A DNA stretch of 64,000 nucleotides from Plenodomus lindquistii (taxonomy: Eukaryota; Ascomycota; Dothideomycetes; Pleosporales; Leptosphaeriaceae), in contig JANUWI010000001.1 in assembly GCA_025504975.1 (NCBI GenBank), positions 1,240,001 through 1,304,000 on the forward strand. The letters are read 5' to 3'. Shown here piece by piece: positions 34,779 through 46,692 of the stretch (positions within the stretch are counted from its first letter, which is position 1; every line of letters begins with the position of its first letter). A program made the position numbers and the translations under genes. Below the pieces are notes generated by a model. The model ran no database searches, was not told the origin of the DNA, and saw only the letters and a program-made list of their open reading frames with translations.

Positions 34779-35408
34779 ACCACATTTTTGTTGTTCATGT
34801 TAGCAGGGTAGAGTTTCTGAATTGTATATGCTGAGATGCTTTTTCACATGTAGTTCAGGCCTCGGCGATCAAGCGATGATGAATGTCTCTGTTCAAGTCA
34901 CCTCTAACAACATACTCTTCAAGATCAGATCTGCGATTCTTCGATCACCTTGAATCCTTACCATGCTCTCCAAGCAAGTCAGCGAAATAGCCCATGTCGA
35001 TGAGGTCCCCACCAAACCGCAAGATTATTGTTCCTCGGTCTACAAAATTAACGAGACGACCACTAGACTCGAACATACAAGTATTGCTTATAGTAAAGGG
35101 GCATCAAGTGCCAAGCATCCTCGCGAATTCAACAAGAACAAACTCCTTTTCCCAAGGCCAAACTCCTTTAGCATGCGAATCCCAGAAGAAAGAACCCCAT
35201 AACACCAGTCATGAACCATGAACATGATCTGACGATCCGGGCTTCCGGATATCTCCTTTCCGGGCGGGCACGTGCACACACCCATCACCACCAGTGACCA
35301 CCTCCCCATCCCCCAAATTTCAACCTTGTGTTTCTCTCCAAAAAAAACAACAACAACAACAACAACAACACCCACACTCCTTTCCCAACCACACGCAAAA
35401 AGAAAACC
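34779..35408. promoter_or_regulatory. Intergenic: MATE 3' flank / ERG2 promoter
   Basis: 630 bp. The ERG2 leader is C/A-rich, with a (CAA)7 tract at 35348-35368 just upstream of the start codon. No gene recognised. Confidence 0.5.
35348..35368. repeat. (CAA)7 in the ERG2 leader
   Basis: Seven CAA triplets lie about 40 bp before the ERG2 start codon. CAA-rich leaders are unstructured and common in efficiently translated fungal mRNAs. Confidence 0.85.
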
Positions 35409-36161
35409 ATGCGTGTCCTCCTCTCCCTCGGGCTGCTCCTCGGCGCCCTAACAACCCTAATGTACACACTCGACTCCTCCCTTCCCAAATTCTACATCTT
35501 CACCCCCTCAGAACTACACTCGTTATCCCAATCCGCCCTCTCCCTCCACGGCAACAACACCAGCGCCGTAGTCTCCCACATTGTGTCATCCCTATCTGCC
35601 TCGCACCCCACCCACATCAACCTAGACGAAGAATGGATCTTCAACAACGCCGGCGGCGCAATGGGCGCAATGTACATTATCCATGCGTCTGTAACTGAGT
35701 ATCTTATTGTTTTTGGGACCGCCGTGGGGACAGAAGGACATACGGGACGGCATACGGCTGATGACTATTTTCACATTTTGAAAGGGGAGCAGCTGGCGTA
35801 TACGCCGGGAAAGGGCGTGTATGAGCCAGAGGTTTATGGGCAGGGGAGTGTGCATCATTTGAAGAGGGGCGAGGTCAAGCAGTATAAGATGGAGAGTGCG
35901 TGTTTTGCGCTCGAGTATGCGAGGGGGTGGATTCCGCCCATGTTGTTTTTTGGGTATGCGGATAGTAAGTTGGCCTTCATTCTTTCTTTCTTTCTTTTTT
36001 CATCTTTTTGAAACCCTTTATTTTTATGTGATGGAGTTTGTGGAGGCGTGCTGACGGTTTTCGAAGCGCTTTCGAGTACGTTGGATTTCCCGACGTTGTG
36101 GCGGACAACGTGGGTTACTGGGAGGGAGATTGTGAAGAATTTGGCGATTGGGAAGTTGTAA
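35409..36161 (+). CDS. erg2: C-8 sterol isomerase
   Basis: ERG2/sigma-1-receptor family enzyme that moves the sterol double bond from C8 to C7 (fecosterol to episterol) in ergosterol synthesis at the endoplasmic reticulum. Two exons, 35409-35964 and 36067-36161, flank a 102-bp intron and give 216 residues, the normal family length. An N-terminal hydrophobic anchor (VLLSLGLLLGALTTLMYTL) leads into the cupin-like body. Key blocks are INLDEEWIFNNAGGAMGAMY, TEYLIVFGTAVGTEGHTGRH, DDYFHILKGEQ and EVKQYKMESACFALEYARGW. The histidine and the acidic residues of these blocks correspond to the substrate-ammonium-binding site known in the family. The second exon completes the amphipathic C-terminal helices. 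Confidence 0.96.
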
Positions 36162-37694
36162 GACGGGCTAGAGAGCAGGCTTGGATTGAAAAATTTGTGG
36201 GACGTGATTAGATGGAGATGTGCAAGGACAGCTCTGACACACGACGAGTTCGTAGGAGCTGGGAGAGTGAGAGTTGGGATTGTGAGTGCACGAGAGTCGA
36301 GGTGGAAAAAGATGCCGCTCATCACATGCAGATTCATATGGATTGGAGTTTTCACTCAAACGAGCTTCGGCAGTATGCAGCAACGTAATCAAGACGCTCA
36401 AGCACAAGCAATGGCAATTGACAAGGGGGTTATAGACAGCATGTGTGTCTGAGTTTGAAAGACCATACTACTCCCCCAACCCTCCCAGAACTCATCGTCG
36501 AAACATCAATCACGCTCCTGAAAAGCAGTATCAACATAGCCTGAGACCAGCAAATCCGTTATTCGTCTCGAAATATGACCATTGCAATCACTTCACCTTT
36601 CTAGCCACCCTCCTTGATCTCACCATGGACATGACGTTCGTAGACTACCTACTCCAAAACCAAACCAAATTATTTCGTCCAAAAACTTGCTCGATAAAAT
36701 AAGACTCGACACCGAGAATACAACGAAAGTTGAGATTTAATCAGGTTCGCATCCCATCTTATGTTGTGAAAATACTCAAAGCAAAAAAAATTTATACGTC
36801 ACAAAAGACACAACAACAACAACTGCTGCACACATTAAATATCACATCATCCTCTGCATCACTTCTCCAGAATATTAAGGTCCTTCCCAAAAGGGCTTCC
36901 CGTACAACATCCCACTCTACCATGCCACCCACAGCGCATTCAAGACCAATTTATCTAGCATCATGCAACTTATCAACAACGCCATCCTTTGTAAAAGTAA
37001 CTTTGGGGGATAAACAGCCGTTCCTTAACCCCAGCACACAGACAAGGAGGGGTAATTAAAATTACTAAGAAATCCCATCTCTGTCCTGTCGTTATCTATA
37101 TTGCCGTCTTGGATTGTGGTACTTTATACATGTCTCTGTTTTATACTTTTTTTTTTTTTTTGCTGACAATACTTTCTCATGCTCAACTTTGCATAGTTAG
37201 CGTCACGAATGGATCATGTTTTCACTTCACTGAGACAAGATGAGGGAAGAAATCGTGCCTGGCCAAGGATTCACTGGTGTTGGATTTCCGTATAGTGGAT
37301 TTACTAAGCAGACTGTAATTACAGTGGCAGTGTCTAACATCATGTCAAGCGCAAACACGAAAAAAAAAAATAATCCTTTCTCTACGTTTCACCGCCGTTG
37401 CAATTACCACAAAAAACCTGTGCCGTTTCTTGCCGAAGCAGTGGGTCGCGAATGTTGATCAATCTCAGCGGGGTCAACGCACCACATCGCGTGAAATCAT
37501 CACAGGAAGAACAACGTCATGTTCGGAGAAGCGAGTAAGAAGTATTCCTTTAAAGTCGTATCATATTCCAAGGACTGTTTCGTAAAAGTCCTAGACTCTC
37601 CAAGTGAGCTATGAAACTGTCTGTCCAAGATGCAGCAATTCCCATGCTAATGCGCCGTCCCTCGTCTGCTTGTATGTCATGTGCCCTGCACACT
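36162..37694. other. Convergent intergenic region ERG2 / thioredoxin
   Basis: 1.5 kb between two stop codons. It is A/T-rich in the middle, with poly-T (about 37148-37164) and A-rich runs. No open frame looks like protein. The 3' UTRs of both genes should lie at the edges. Confidence 0.5.
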
Positions 37695-38352
37695 CTACGC
37701 AGTGGTCTCGTAGTTGGACTGGATGGCAGCCTCGAGGGCCTTTGGGTTGGCGCCAACGACCTCTGCGACCTTTTCACCGCCCTTGAACAGGAGGAAGGTG
37801 GGCATGGCGCGGATGCCGAGTTCTTGCGCAACATCGGGGACCTCGTCGACGTCGATCTTGTAGAAGCGGGCGTTGGGGTATTTGTCTGAGAACCTGTGCA
37901 GAGCATATTAAGACGCGTGGCTCTTACGCGAGAAGGGAATGTGTGAAGTGACTTACTTGACTACTTGGGGGGCAATGACCTTGCAGGGTCCGCACCATGT
38001 GGCGAAGCAGTCGAGGACCATGAGGGTGTCCTTGACCTCCAGCGCCTCCTTGAATGCCGAAGCACTGTGAATCACAATCACGTCAGCCTCGACACCAACG
38101 ATACATGACGTCGTGCATGTCCAACTGAGACAGACAGAGACGACGTCACATGTGAGACAAGGTTACTCACGTCTGGAGGTTGTGTACGCCCTTCTTTTCG
38201 TCGCTCATCTTGGCTGTGTTGGAGAAGAACTTTGGGGTGAGAAGCGGTCGGTAGAGATTGGACGTGGATGTGGGGTTGATCGAAGCTGTTTGTAGGCGCG
38301 CAGAGGTGAGTAGAGTTCTGGTCACGCGCAATGACGATGGTACAGCGAACAT
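37695..38352 (-). CDS. Thioredoxin, with possible mitochondrial presequence from an upstream start
   Basis: Small disulfide reductase with the active site ATWCGPCK. Three exons, 38352-38171, 38064-37957 and 37893-37695, have 106- and 63-bp introns. Two starts fit. The ATG at 38208 (MSDEKKGVHNL) gives a 114-residue cytosolic thioredoxin of normal size. The upstream in-frame ATG at 38352 gives 162 residues by adding a 48-residue extension. That extension is rich in Arg, Ser, Thr and Leu, has almost no acidic residues and ends FFSNTAK, like a mitochondrial targeting signal. Downstream conserved parts are LDCFATWCGPCKVIAP, FYKIDVDE, IRAMPTFLLFKGG and VGANP with the cis-proline. I infer possible dual targeting; only transcript starts can settle it. 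Confidence 0.93.
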
Positions 38353-39338
38353 GATATAGACACCGCAAAGAAAACAGAAAGACAAGGGCAGAATGTGATT
38401 GATAAGACTTGGCTGATGGAATGCACTGGCCGCCGACGCCGTTGGCGATTACAATTCCAGCAATCGAATGAGGCGCCTAATTTTCGGCAAAGACGCGGGC
38501 ACAGTCCCTGCACGAGTCCAAGGCGTGCGTACAACACGGCAGAAGTGAAGACTGCAAACGGACAACGAGAGAGCCGACTTACATGAGCGTGAATGTTTGA
38601 GGATTTGTTAGTGACGACAGGTGGGAGGTCTTGAAGCTATGCTTACTGATTGAGCTGGATTACTGTGCAGGCGGCGGCGGCGAAGGTGGGCTGCAGCCTT
38701 GGATGACGTGCTTGCCCGATCAGCCGAACGCCCCCACCATCAACAACGCCACTGTTGGTAAGCAGCCACGTTTATTACACGGTAAACAGTGTAGAGTGCT
38801 GCATGTATCCAATAATCCAATGCCTATGGCTTGGTATTCAATTATGTCTGTTCAACCCAAGCAGTAGCATGCAGCTTTGCTGAATAGATGTACAATGAAA
38901 CTATGTTGCAAACTGAACGCAGGCATTTGGAAGGCTTTACTTTAACCCTCTCTTTCTCATGCCAGATGCTCCAGATGTTCCAAAACCGAGAGAGAATTGT
39001 ACAAGGCCGCCCCGGGCAGCACGTGGTATCAAAGCGGAAACACAAATAACCCCAAATCCAAAGTCAACGCCCTGCTATGCAATCTCCTCCATATAGCCGT
39101 TTTTCCAACAAATAGTACAATGAATCCAGAGAGTATATCAGAGAGATTCCAGCATCCAGACTGTCCAGGATTGAAGAGATGCCAAGCCGAGTAACAAATT
39201 GAACACGTAGGAAATAGGTAGGGAACGACAAGAGTGGGATGCTGTAGTGACCGACAGATACAAAGGAAAGAACAAAATGAGTGGAATGGCTTGGCAACCT
39301 TGTGTTCCTAGACAGGTCTGAGGTGACATGTCAGTCTG
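38353..39338. other. Intergenic: thioredoxin promoter / disordered-protein 3' flank
   Basis: 986 bp. Short frames are present on both strands, none with protein character. Confidence 0.45.
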
Positions 39339-41900
39339 TTACTCTTGCTGGAGAGCCCGTGAGTGCGAAGACGTGCTCGATCGCTTCTGTATATCCAAAA
39401 GTCTAGCAGAGCCCGCACTGAGATGGCGCACATGCTGCTTTCCGAGATCGACGCTCTTAGCACGTTGTAACATCATCGGCTCAGTCTCTGAAGCTGGCGA
39501 GTCTGGGCTTTCCGCACCGTTCTCTGCTGAGTTTACGAAGGGGTCTTCTAAAGGTGCTGGCGCATCAGAGAACATGCTAAGCAGCCCCTCGGCTGATTTG
39601 ATTCGAGCTTGACGATGGACGATAGTGGGTTGACGCCCAACACTGCTCTTGACCTCCTCAGTCACTGCAGGCGGCGCGGATGTTACTTCCGTTTCTTCCT
39701 CAGACTCGGCTGCAGCATCAAGTGCCATCAGCGTGCTGCTGGCCTTTCTGCCCAACTTGTCGTTTGAGTGAGCATATCGTGTGTGCTCATCATTCGCAGG
39801 AGTCAATTTTTTGAAGTATTCATCATCAGCCATGCCTAGCTCTTCGTAGGATGCATTGAAGTCGTCATTCCGTTGGAGGCCCGAAGATGCCATGCTGGAC
39901 TGGACCTGTGATCTGTTCGAAGCTCGCTTCAACGGTCTGCCAGAAAGCCACGAACCCTCGGAGTCGACCGACGCCAGGGACTGAGACATGACGTTGCCCA
40001 CGGGTAGTGCTGGGCTGACCGGCGAGTCAGACCGGAGGCCAGATTGCGAACTGACAGACTGGACTCTGAGGTCTGAAGGAAGTTGGTGATTTCTGCGAGC
40101 TGCGAGTGCGCTAGTCGACGGGACCTCTGGTGACTGCACTCGAGAGTCGGGCGGCGAGATTGGGAACTCTGGTAGATCCTCTCGAAATTTGGACATGGTT
40201 CGACGGGGTACACTTGATGGCCTTTTGATGGTGATGGGCGGCGTGGGCCCGACCAGATGAGCGGGGATGGGCTGCCGTGACATGGACTCTCTAGAGGTAT
40301 TTGAGAAAGAAATCTCAGAAGGAGTGAGTCGACCCTGGTCCTGTGAACTCTGCTTGCCGCGTCGGAACAGCGAAGCAAAGATGCCCATGCGTCTTCCTTC
40401 TGAGCTGCGCCGGCGGCTCGAACCTCCCTGGGAGACGACATTGGTGTCTGCGGTCTCGACAGGGTGGAGAGAGCCACTCCGAGCGGGATCGTGAATGTGT
40501 TCTGCAGAGGCGAAGGGATCCTCTTGTGCAAGCTTTTCAGAAATGAGTTCTGGTAATTCCGATACGTTTGACGGTCCGCGGGTGTGTACTTGGGCGTTCA
40601 CGCTGCCACGTGAGTAACGGACAGCCCGAGCATCTGACACGACAGGCTCCTCCACAGGGCTATCAAGTGGAGTAGGCAGTTGGTGATTTTCGTGGGACCT
40701 TGGGGTCACCGGGAGTGTGTCTATCCATTGCGGACGAGGCGGAGTCGACGGTCGGACATCTTCCATGGGTGTCGACATGTCCTTCTCGAGCCCCAAGCCA
40801 ACAGCACCCACGGCCTCTTCGTGTGGAGTGCCGGGTGTACCGCCTACCTCGGCGGCCTGTTGCTTCTCTGCACGTCGTTCCAGTCTTCGCCGCAGACGGT
40901 CGTTATCGGCCTTTGCCTTTTTTTCTCTACGTCGCTGGTCTCTTTCCATAATATCTCGCAGGGCGCCAGCGTCGAGCGTGTCGGCAAGATCGTCGATCCT
41001 GCTTGAGCGCTTGCTCTGCATGTCGTCTCTGCTGCTCAGTGGACGACGCTCTCTCCGCGAGTCGGTCTTCTCGCTGTATGCGTTGGGGGACATGCGGTCG
41101 CCTCCGTAATATTGTGAGCCCAAGGAGCAGCGGATCGTGGGCCGGGGCGAGAACATGTCGAGGGCGCTCACTCGAAAGGCGCGAGTCTCCGAGATGCCTG
41201 ACATGGAGGAGTGAATCGAGTCGTTGAGGGGCAGTGAGACATTGGATTGCGGCCGCTCGAAGCGCTGGTTGGTGCCGCCTCGGACCTTTTTGCTTTCTCG
41301 CCGTTGCATACTGCCCGAATTACCCGCTGGTCGCTTCTGGGGCATGGGGAGGCTCATGGCACGAATTTCCTCCTCGCGGACGTGGTCGTGGTCCTTCCGC
41401 CGCCTGCTCGAAATCCGGCGGACTATGGAGTTGTCGGTCGGGGGGTCCCTGCGCAGGGACTGAGGGCGCTGCAGTTTGCTTCTGGTGCGAGCAGCGGGCG
41501 GCAGACTGGCATGGGAGTGGGAGTGGAAGTTGTAGGGAATGGCGGCGTGGTCGTGGGTCTGGGGGATGGGGCGGAGGTGCGGGCTGTGTTGGAGGCGGCG
41601 TTGTTGAGGCAGCGCGGTCAAGTCGTCAGCGCTCGAGTCGGCGGCAGTAACAAAGGGGTCTTGTGCAGGCAGAGCCTTTTCAGAGCGACGCATCGAGGCA
41701 GTCGACCGCAGGCTGCCCCTCTGGCGGCGGGCACTACGCTGGCTGGGCGCCCGTCGAGGGCCATGGGTGGTTCTGGTGGGTGCAGTGGCATGGTCATGGT
41801 GCTGGGATGTGGCCAGCGGCTGCTTCTCTGCAACGGCCGCGGGTCGACCCTCTTTTAATTTGGCGGCCTTCCCGCTGCGTCGCCCAAACAGCCACGGCAT
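39339..41900 (-). CDS. Long, mostly disordered conserved-looking protein of unknown function
   Basis: Single open frame of 853 residues starting MPWLFGRRSGKAAKL. I do not recognise a domain. It is dominated by Ser, Arg, Pro, Gln and Glu and should be largely disordered. Basic clusters include SSRRRKDHDH and KRSSR. One segment near the middle (LRDIMERDQRRREKKAKAD then RLRRRLERRAEKQ) is a highly charged helix, probably coiled coil. Many SP and TP sites (for example TPPRPQWIDTLPVTPRS, PISPPDSR) suggest regulation by proline-directed kinases. A Met-Pro-Trp-Leu-Phe start with basic residues might mark membrane or nucleic-acid association, but this is speculation. The length and lack of stops across 2.5 kb, with coding-like composition, support a real gene. 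Confidence 0.78.
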   Translation of the reverse strand: MPWLFGRRSGKAAKLKEGRPAAVAEKQPLATSQHHDHATAPTRTTHGPRRAPSQRSARRQRGSLRSTASMRRSEKALPAQDPFVTAADSSADDLTALPQQRRLQHSPHLRPIPQTHDHAAIPYNFHSHSHASLPPAARTRSKLQRPQSLRRDPPTDNSIVRRISSRRRKDHDHVREEEIRAMSLPMPQKRPAGNSGSMQRRESKKVRGGTNQRFERPQSNVSLPLNDSIHSSMSGISETRAFRVSALDMFSPRPTIRCSLGSQYYGGDRMSPNAYSEKTDSRRERRPLSSRDDMQSKRSSRIDDLADTLDAGALRDIMERDQRRREKKAKADNDRLRRRLERRAEKQQAAEVGGTPGTPHEEAVGAVGLGLEKDMSTPMEDVRPSTPPRPQWIDTLPVTPRSHENHQLPTPLDSPVEEPVVSDARAVRYSRGSVNAQVHTRGPSNVSELPELISEKLAQEDPFASAEHIHDPARSGSLHPVETADTNVVSQGGSSRRRSSEGRRMGIFASLFRRGKQSSQDQGRLTPSEISFSNTSRESMSRQPIPAHLVGPTPPITIKRPSSVPRRTMSKFREDLPEFPISPPDSRVQSPEVPSTSALAARRNHQLPSDLRVQSVSSQSGLRSDSPVSPALPVGNVMSQSLASVDSEGSWLSGRPLKRASNRSQVQSSMASSGLQRNDDFNASYEELGMADDEYFKKLTPANDEHTRYAHSNDKLGRKASSTLMALDAAAESEEETEVTSAPPAVTEEVKSSVGRQPTIVHRQARIKSAEGLLSMFSDAPAPLEDPFVNSAENGAESPDSPASETEPMMLQRAKSVDLGKQHVRHLSAGSARLLDIQKRSSTSSHSRALQQE

Positions 41901-44649
41901 CGAGTGGGCGTCTGGCGGGGGTGGTGGTGAGCGAGGCTCGTCGCGGCGTCACGTTGGAGCGCGCAGACGCGCCGAGCAGGACGAGTGTGCGGACAGCGAT
42001 TGCGCGGGTGCTATCTGGTAATGTACGTGGTGCAGTGCTGGCGGAGGGGCTGCATGGCTGGTCGCGCGTGGGCGGGCGGAGTCGGCAGTAGTACCTGGCA
42101 CTGGCACTGGCACTGGCACTGGCAGTGTCTAAATCGGGCACCAAAGCTGGCTCTTGGCACACGCCGGGCTGCGTCGTGGGCGGCGACAACGTGGAGAGGC
42201 AGACAGGGCGGCGGGCATGCGTGGGCGGGCGTGAGCGTGCAGCGGGAGCGTCGTGGGCGGGCGTTCGGTGTAGATGAGAAGGGAGGGCAGGCCGGGAGCA
42301 AAGGGAGAAGTGATTCACCCTGCACAGCGCTGGCCCTGCGAGCGCTGGCGGGCCTGGACGGTGGAGGCGTGTGTGATGTAAGGGATCCACCGAATCTTGG
42401 AAAACGGCTACGGGCTGACTCTAGGTTACGGGGGCCACGGGCTCGACCCTTCCTTGGACGGCTGAAGCAGCCAATGGCCATGCCCGCTCCCAAGGCCCAA
42501 GGGGCCACACCAAAAATACACCCGTCCAGCTCCTTTAAACTTTTGCTCGGGGAAGGGCCTCGAGACCCTGGCCTGCCGCCTGCGCCGCCTGCTTCCCGAC
42601 TGTCCATGTACACAGGATGTACCATGTACCATGTACTCTACACCTGCTGTCAGAGAACTGTACATGCCACAGCAGGCGTGCCGCCGAACAGACTCGTGTG
42701 CAAAAGGAACGCAGCGCACAAACTTCAACGCCCTCGACTAGATTGTGCCGTCGATCTCTCGGTCACGGCCGACCAACGACGGGGGAGCGCTGCATCGTGG
42801 CAAGGTCATCCTCACCAGCCCTCTGCTTCCCACATGACCGCCCGCTCGTCAAGAGCTGCCCTAGACTGCTGCTCTCATGCCCCATGTGGCTACTCGGCAC
42901 GCCCAGCGCCACCGCCGCGCCAGTCCAGCCATGCGACTCTCGTTCATCATCAGCCCAGCCTGCCAATCACGCCGCCCGTTGGCCGAGTGCTTCAACAGTG
43001 GGCCATCGCCTCCAACACCGTTCAATCTCTCGACCATGGCTCTGCAGCCCCTCGTGTTGCAGCTCCCAGGTGCAAGCCCTCCGTCGACGCTCACGCGACA
43101 GACGCCATGGCCCGTCATTTCCAGTAGTCGCAGCGACAGCTCACTTGCACCGCGCGGAACGCTGCATTGCAGTCCTGCGCAAAGTATTGACAGCCGACGG
43201 AACTTGGAGAGCCACGTCGGCCTTGCTGCCAGCGGAATGGTCGCTGGCTGGGCCGGCGGGACCATCACCATGCTGTCCCCAATCATTCCAGCCCAACTCG
43301 CATGCTGCTGCAGCTGCCCCCCAGTCCTTTTTGCTGCAACATCAAACAACGTTGTACATGTTATCCACTCAGGTACCCGGAGCCAGTGCCATTTCTGTTG
43401 CAGCTCCTGACAGGCTACGTGGGCAACTCTTATCGCCTGTCTTCGACGACACGATACTCACCCTGCAGAATGCTCGAACTACATACATACATACTCTACA
43501 CCGTGCTGCAATTGAGCCTACGCACCCCCTGAATGACTGATGACTCTAAATGATCTGCATAAACACAAACCCGCATCTCAGTCGGGCCAGGCTGTATTGG
43601 CAAGCATGGTATATTGGTGTTTCGCGCTGTGTCGCGTTCGTACCACGCCTCCAGATCCCCATCGTTTCAGCACCCAACGTCTGTGGCCGTGCGTCACTGA
43701 AGCGACAACTTTGTCGAGATTCAGTCGGGCAGCTTGTTTCCATGTTTGAGGTGTCTCGCTGGTACTGTTTCCTTGACCACCACATGGCAGATGGTATGGT
43801 ACGACGAGGTTGGGATCATGCACAACGCCATCAATTGATGTCGTGCGAAGAAAAACGCTAACAGAGTAGCACCGTGGAGAACCGAACTCCACTTTGTCAA
43901 AGTCTGTTTCTGCTTGGGCCTCCCCACTTGTCCTCGGGCACTGACAAAATGCACTTGATTGGATTGCGTCGAGTATGCAGTAGAATTCTCCGTCTTTCAA
44001 CGTTCGTATCTTGCCGTTTATACTGGCGATGGCGCAAGCAAATATTGGTGTCGTACAAAAGGTACATAGTACACGATGCTCGGGTACAGGAACCCTGGGC
44101 CAATCGCGACCATCTCATAGATCGGTGTGACACGAGATGCGTCGTAGCTGCAGAGCGAAAACTTGAGATACACGACAGCAGCCACGACAAACGGGGAAGC
44201 ATGGATATGCGTCCAGGTGAGCTCAATCTGCCGTAAGGTATAGAGACGAGTGTGCGTGCAGCGTGCATATATGGTCGTGTACAGCGTTGACCGTCAGTGG
44301 GTCGCAGTCGTGCTCTTATCGACTCATTTGCAATGCCGTGTATAGCATGGCCATGGCTGTGGGCGCCGTGGAGCAAGAGACGCAAGGCTCAACCAGAATC
44401 ACAAAGGTCTGATAGACCAGTGCTTTACATTGAGAGACTTCCTGAGGTTGAAACTTGAGAGTGAATGTTGTGAACGGGCCATAGGGCTGACAGGAGCTAG
44501 CCCCATCTGTGTCTAGCTTCACACACCCCTGCCACGCCAACAGCGTGGTGTAAACAAACAGAGCGGGCAACACCACCACCGCCATCCGACAGTCAGCAAC
44601 AGCGCATCGCGACACCCGTAACCACCATAGACGATCCTTAACCGCAAGC
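41901..44649. promoter_or_regulatory. Long divergent intergenic region, GC-rich left half
   Basis: 2.75 kb between two divergent start codons. The left half is GC-rich and contains (CTGGCA)5 at 42095-42124; near 42600-42665 are several TGTACATG / CATGTAC palindrome-like elements. Long open frames here (for example 41985-43127) are a by-product of GC richness and show no protein character. It may hold long 5' leaders. Confidence 0.5.
42095..42124. repeat. (CTGGCA)5 hexanucleotide repeat
   Basis: Five perfect CTGGCA units lie in the non-coding region upstream of the disordered-protein gene. Confidence 0.93.
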
Positions 44650-46094
44650 ATGTCGTACAATCCACGCATGAGCATGGCGCGCACCACGACGCAGCACCAG
44701 CAGCAGCGCGCGCCTGCAGCGAACGAGCACGATGCATTCATGACTTTGGTATAGGATGCAACGCCCGTCTCAGAGCGCCCCAAACTGACAACATACAGCC
44801 CGACGGTGAGATTGCAGGATGCATCACAGACATTGGCATCAACTTCAGCGTCTCGGATTTGCAGAAGCCAAATCCTCAAATCATCCAGAAGGTCTTTGAA
44901 TGGCTGGCCGAGCTGCTCATGAATACAACACGCGAAGTCGTAGCCCCTGCCGTGCGTGCAGCCGCCGAGGACATGTGCGGACAGGATGCAGAGCGCATCT
45001 TCACCAGTGATACGCGCGACTTGATGGCCTTCTTCGTCATTCTGCGAAAGCTTCTGCGCGAGTGCGGTATCCACGACTTCACCTTTAACGATCTCTACAA
45101 GCCCACACATGGCCGCCTGGTCAAGATCTTCTCCTACATGATCAACTTCATCCGCTTCCGCGAGTCGCAAACCGAGGTCATCGACGAGCACTTCAACAAG
45201 GCCGAACGCACGAAGCTACGCATTGAGCAGCTCTACAACGATAAACAAGCCAAGGAGATGCAGCTAGCAGACTTGGAGCGCAACCGTAACGCCACTCAGA
45301 AGTTGATGCAGGAAAAAGAGAAGCGTAACAACGAGCTTAAGAATAGGCTGTTGGAGCTGAAGAGGGGCCAGGAGGCAGTCGCCGACAAGTTAGAGCGAGC
45401 ACGAGCAGAGCAGAATCGTCTCAAAGAACTGCTCCAGCAAAAGGTTGAAAATAAGGAAAACGTCCAACGCGAGGTCCTCAAGTTGAAGCCATACACACAA
45501 CAAAGCCCAACGGCACTGGAGGATTCGCTGCGAGACCTCAACGATCGTCTTACGACCGACAAGACTCAAATCGACGCCCTCGACCGCCGTGCACGCGCTT
45601 TACAGACCTCCAGTGATTCGTTTGCTGTCATAGCGACCGATGTCACATCGTGTACGCGACTTCTTACAGACGTGCAAGCCGATCTCGCAAGAGAAGAGGA
45701 AGAACTCGCCAAGGCAGGACGACACAGAGACGCACTAGCAGACCGCAGCAATAATGTGCGTGACGTTGAGCGGCAAGAACGTCTTCTGCAAAAACAACTC
45801 AGCAACATCAACGCGCGGACAGACAAACTCAAGACCAAGGCAGACGACGAAGCCGAACGAGCACGGAAACGCATGGAAGAGCTGCGGGACACTCACGCAA
45901 AGCTTGCGGAAGAACGAGGCGAGAAGGGTCGCGAAATGGAAAGGCGTCGCGTGCGGATCGAACAGACTGAGAAGAAGATGGCGGAGCTGAAGGACAATAT
46001 CGAAAATGAAGTGCATGCTGCACACGATGAATACCTCAAGATGGAAAGCCACATCAAGCTCTACGTCACCGAGATGGAGCAGAGTATTCCATGA
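44650..46094 (+). CDS. nuf2: Kinetochore protein NUF2
   Basis: Subunit of the Ndc80 complex that couples kinetochores to spindle microtubules. Two exons, 44650-44748 and 44799-46094, flank a 50-bp intron and give 464 residues, close to other Nuf2 proteins. A Gln/Arg-rich N-terminus leads into a calponin-homology-type domain. The intron falls inside it and rebuilds FMTLPDGEIAGCITDIGI. Next come SVSDLQKPNPQIIQKVFEWL, AELLMNTTRE and FIRFRESQTEVID. From about residue 160 to the end the protein is a long coiled coil rich in E, K, R, Q and L, consistent with pairing to Ndc80. The last residues, KLYVTEMEQSIP, lie where Nuf2 meets Spc24/Spc25. The unusual Met-rich start (MSYNPRMSM) offers two alternative ATGs. 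Confidence 0.94.
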
Positions 46095-46686
46095 TTCTGA
46101 CGTTTGTATGTATATGAGCGATGATGGCGTTTTGGGTGTGGATTGGGACCTGGCTGGTGGATCTAGATACCTCTTGCTTGTCGTTCCAACTATTTTATTT
46201 CTTGCACTCACGGTGGACCCGTACGGTAATGACTTTTGCTTCTTACTTCGCTGTGACCCAGGTGAGCTCTAACGGTTTTCTCTGTGTGAAGGTGCTGGTC
46301 AAGTTACTCGCTCGGGGGGAAGGTCTAACATTCGCAAAGAAAAGATCTTGGTCATTTCGTTCGTGTCCTGAATTTTGATCTCGAACCAAAGCACAGTATA
46401 ACCAGGGCCACCCGCCCTGCAAAGGAGTCAAGATTACCAGCGACACATGTTCTAATAAAACTTCAGCATACTGCTACAAGACATGCCCACCTACCTCAAC
46501 CACTCATCCATCAGCTGTTTCCCAGTTCCACAAAAACATTTCTACTACTATAGTCGAGGTGAGTTGGAAACGTATGTAGGTTTTTCTTGAAATTTAGTGA
46601 TGGAATTAGACGCGAGTTGGTCATGACTGTTGTTAGCCCATGCCATCTATGTACATACTATAACCTACATAGGAAGGACGATGCTT

Positions 46687-46692
46687 CTTATC
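46687..46692. promoter_or_regulatory. Candidate GATA-factor site
   Basis: CTTATC, the reverse complement of GATAAG, about 1.08 kb upstream of the ammonium permease start. Assigned by motif only. Confidence 0.35.

Noticed and set aside
41985..43127. 380-codon plus-strand open frame, and an overlapping 307-codon frame at 42617-43540
   Set aside because: GC-rich promoter region. The translations are full of Cys, Arg, Pro and Ala with no domain or conserved block, and several frames are open at once.
44316..45191. 291-codon minus-strand frame over the NUF2 start
   Set aside because: Antisense shadow of the NUF2 first exons and its promoter; no independent protein character.
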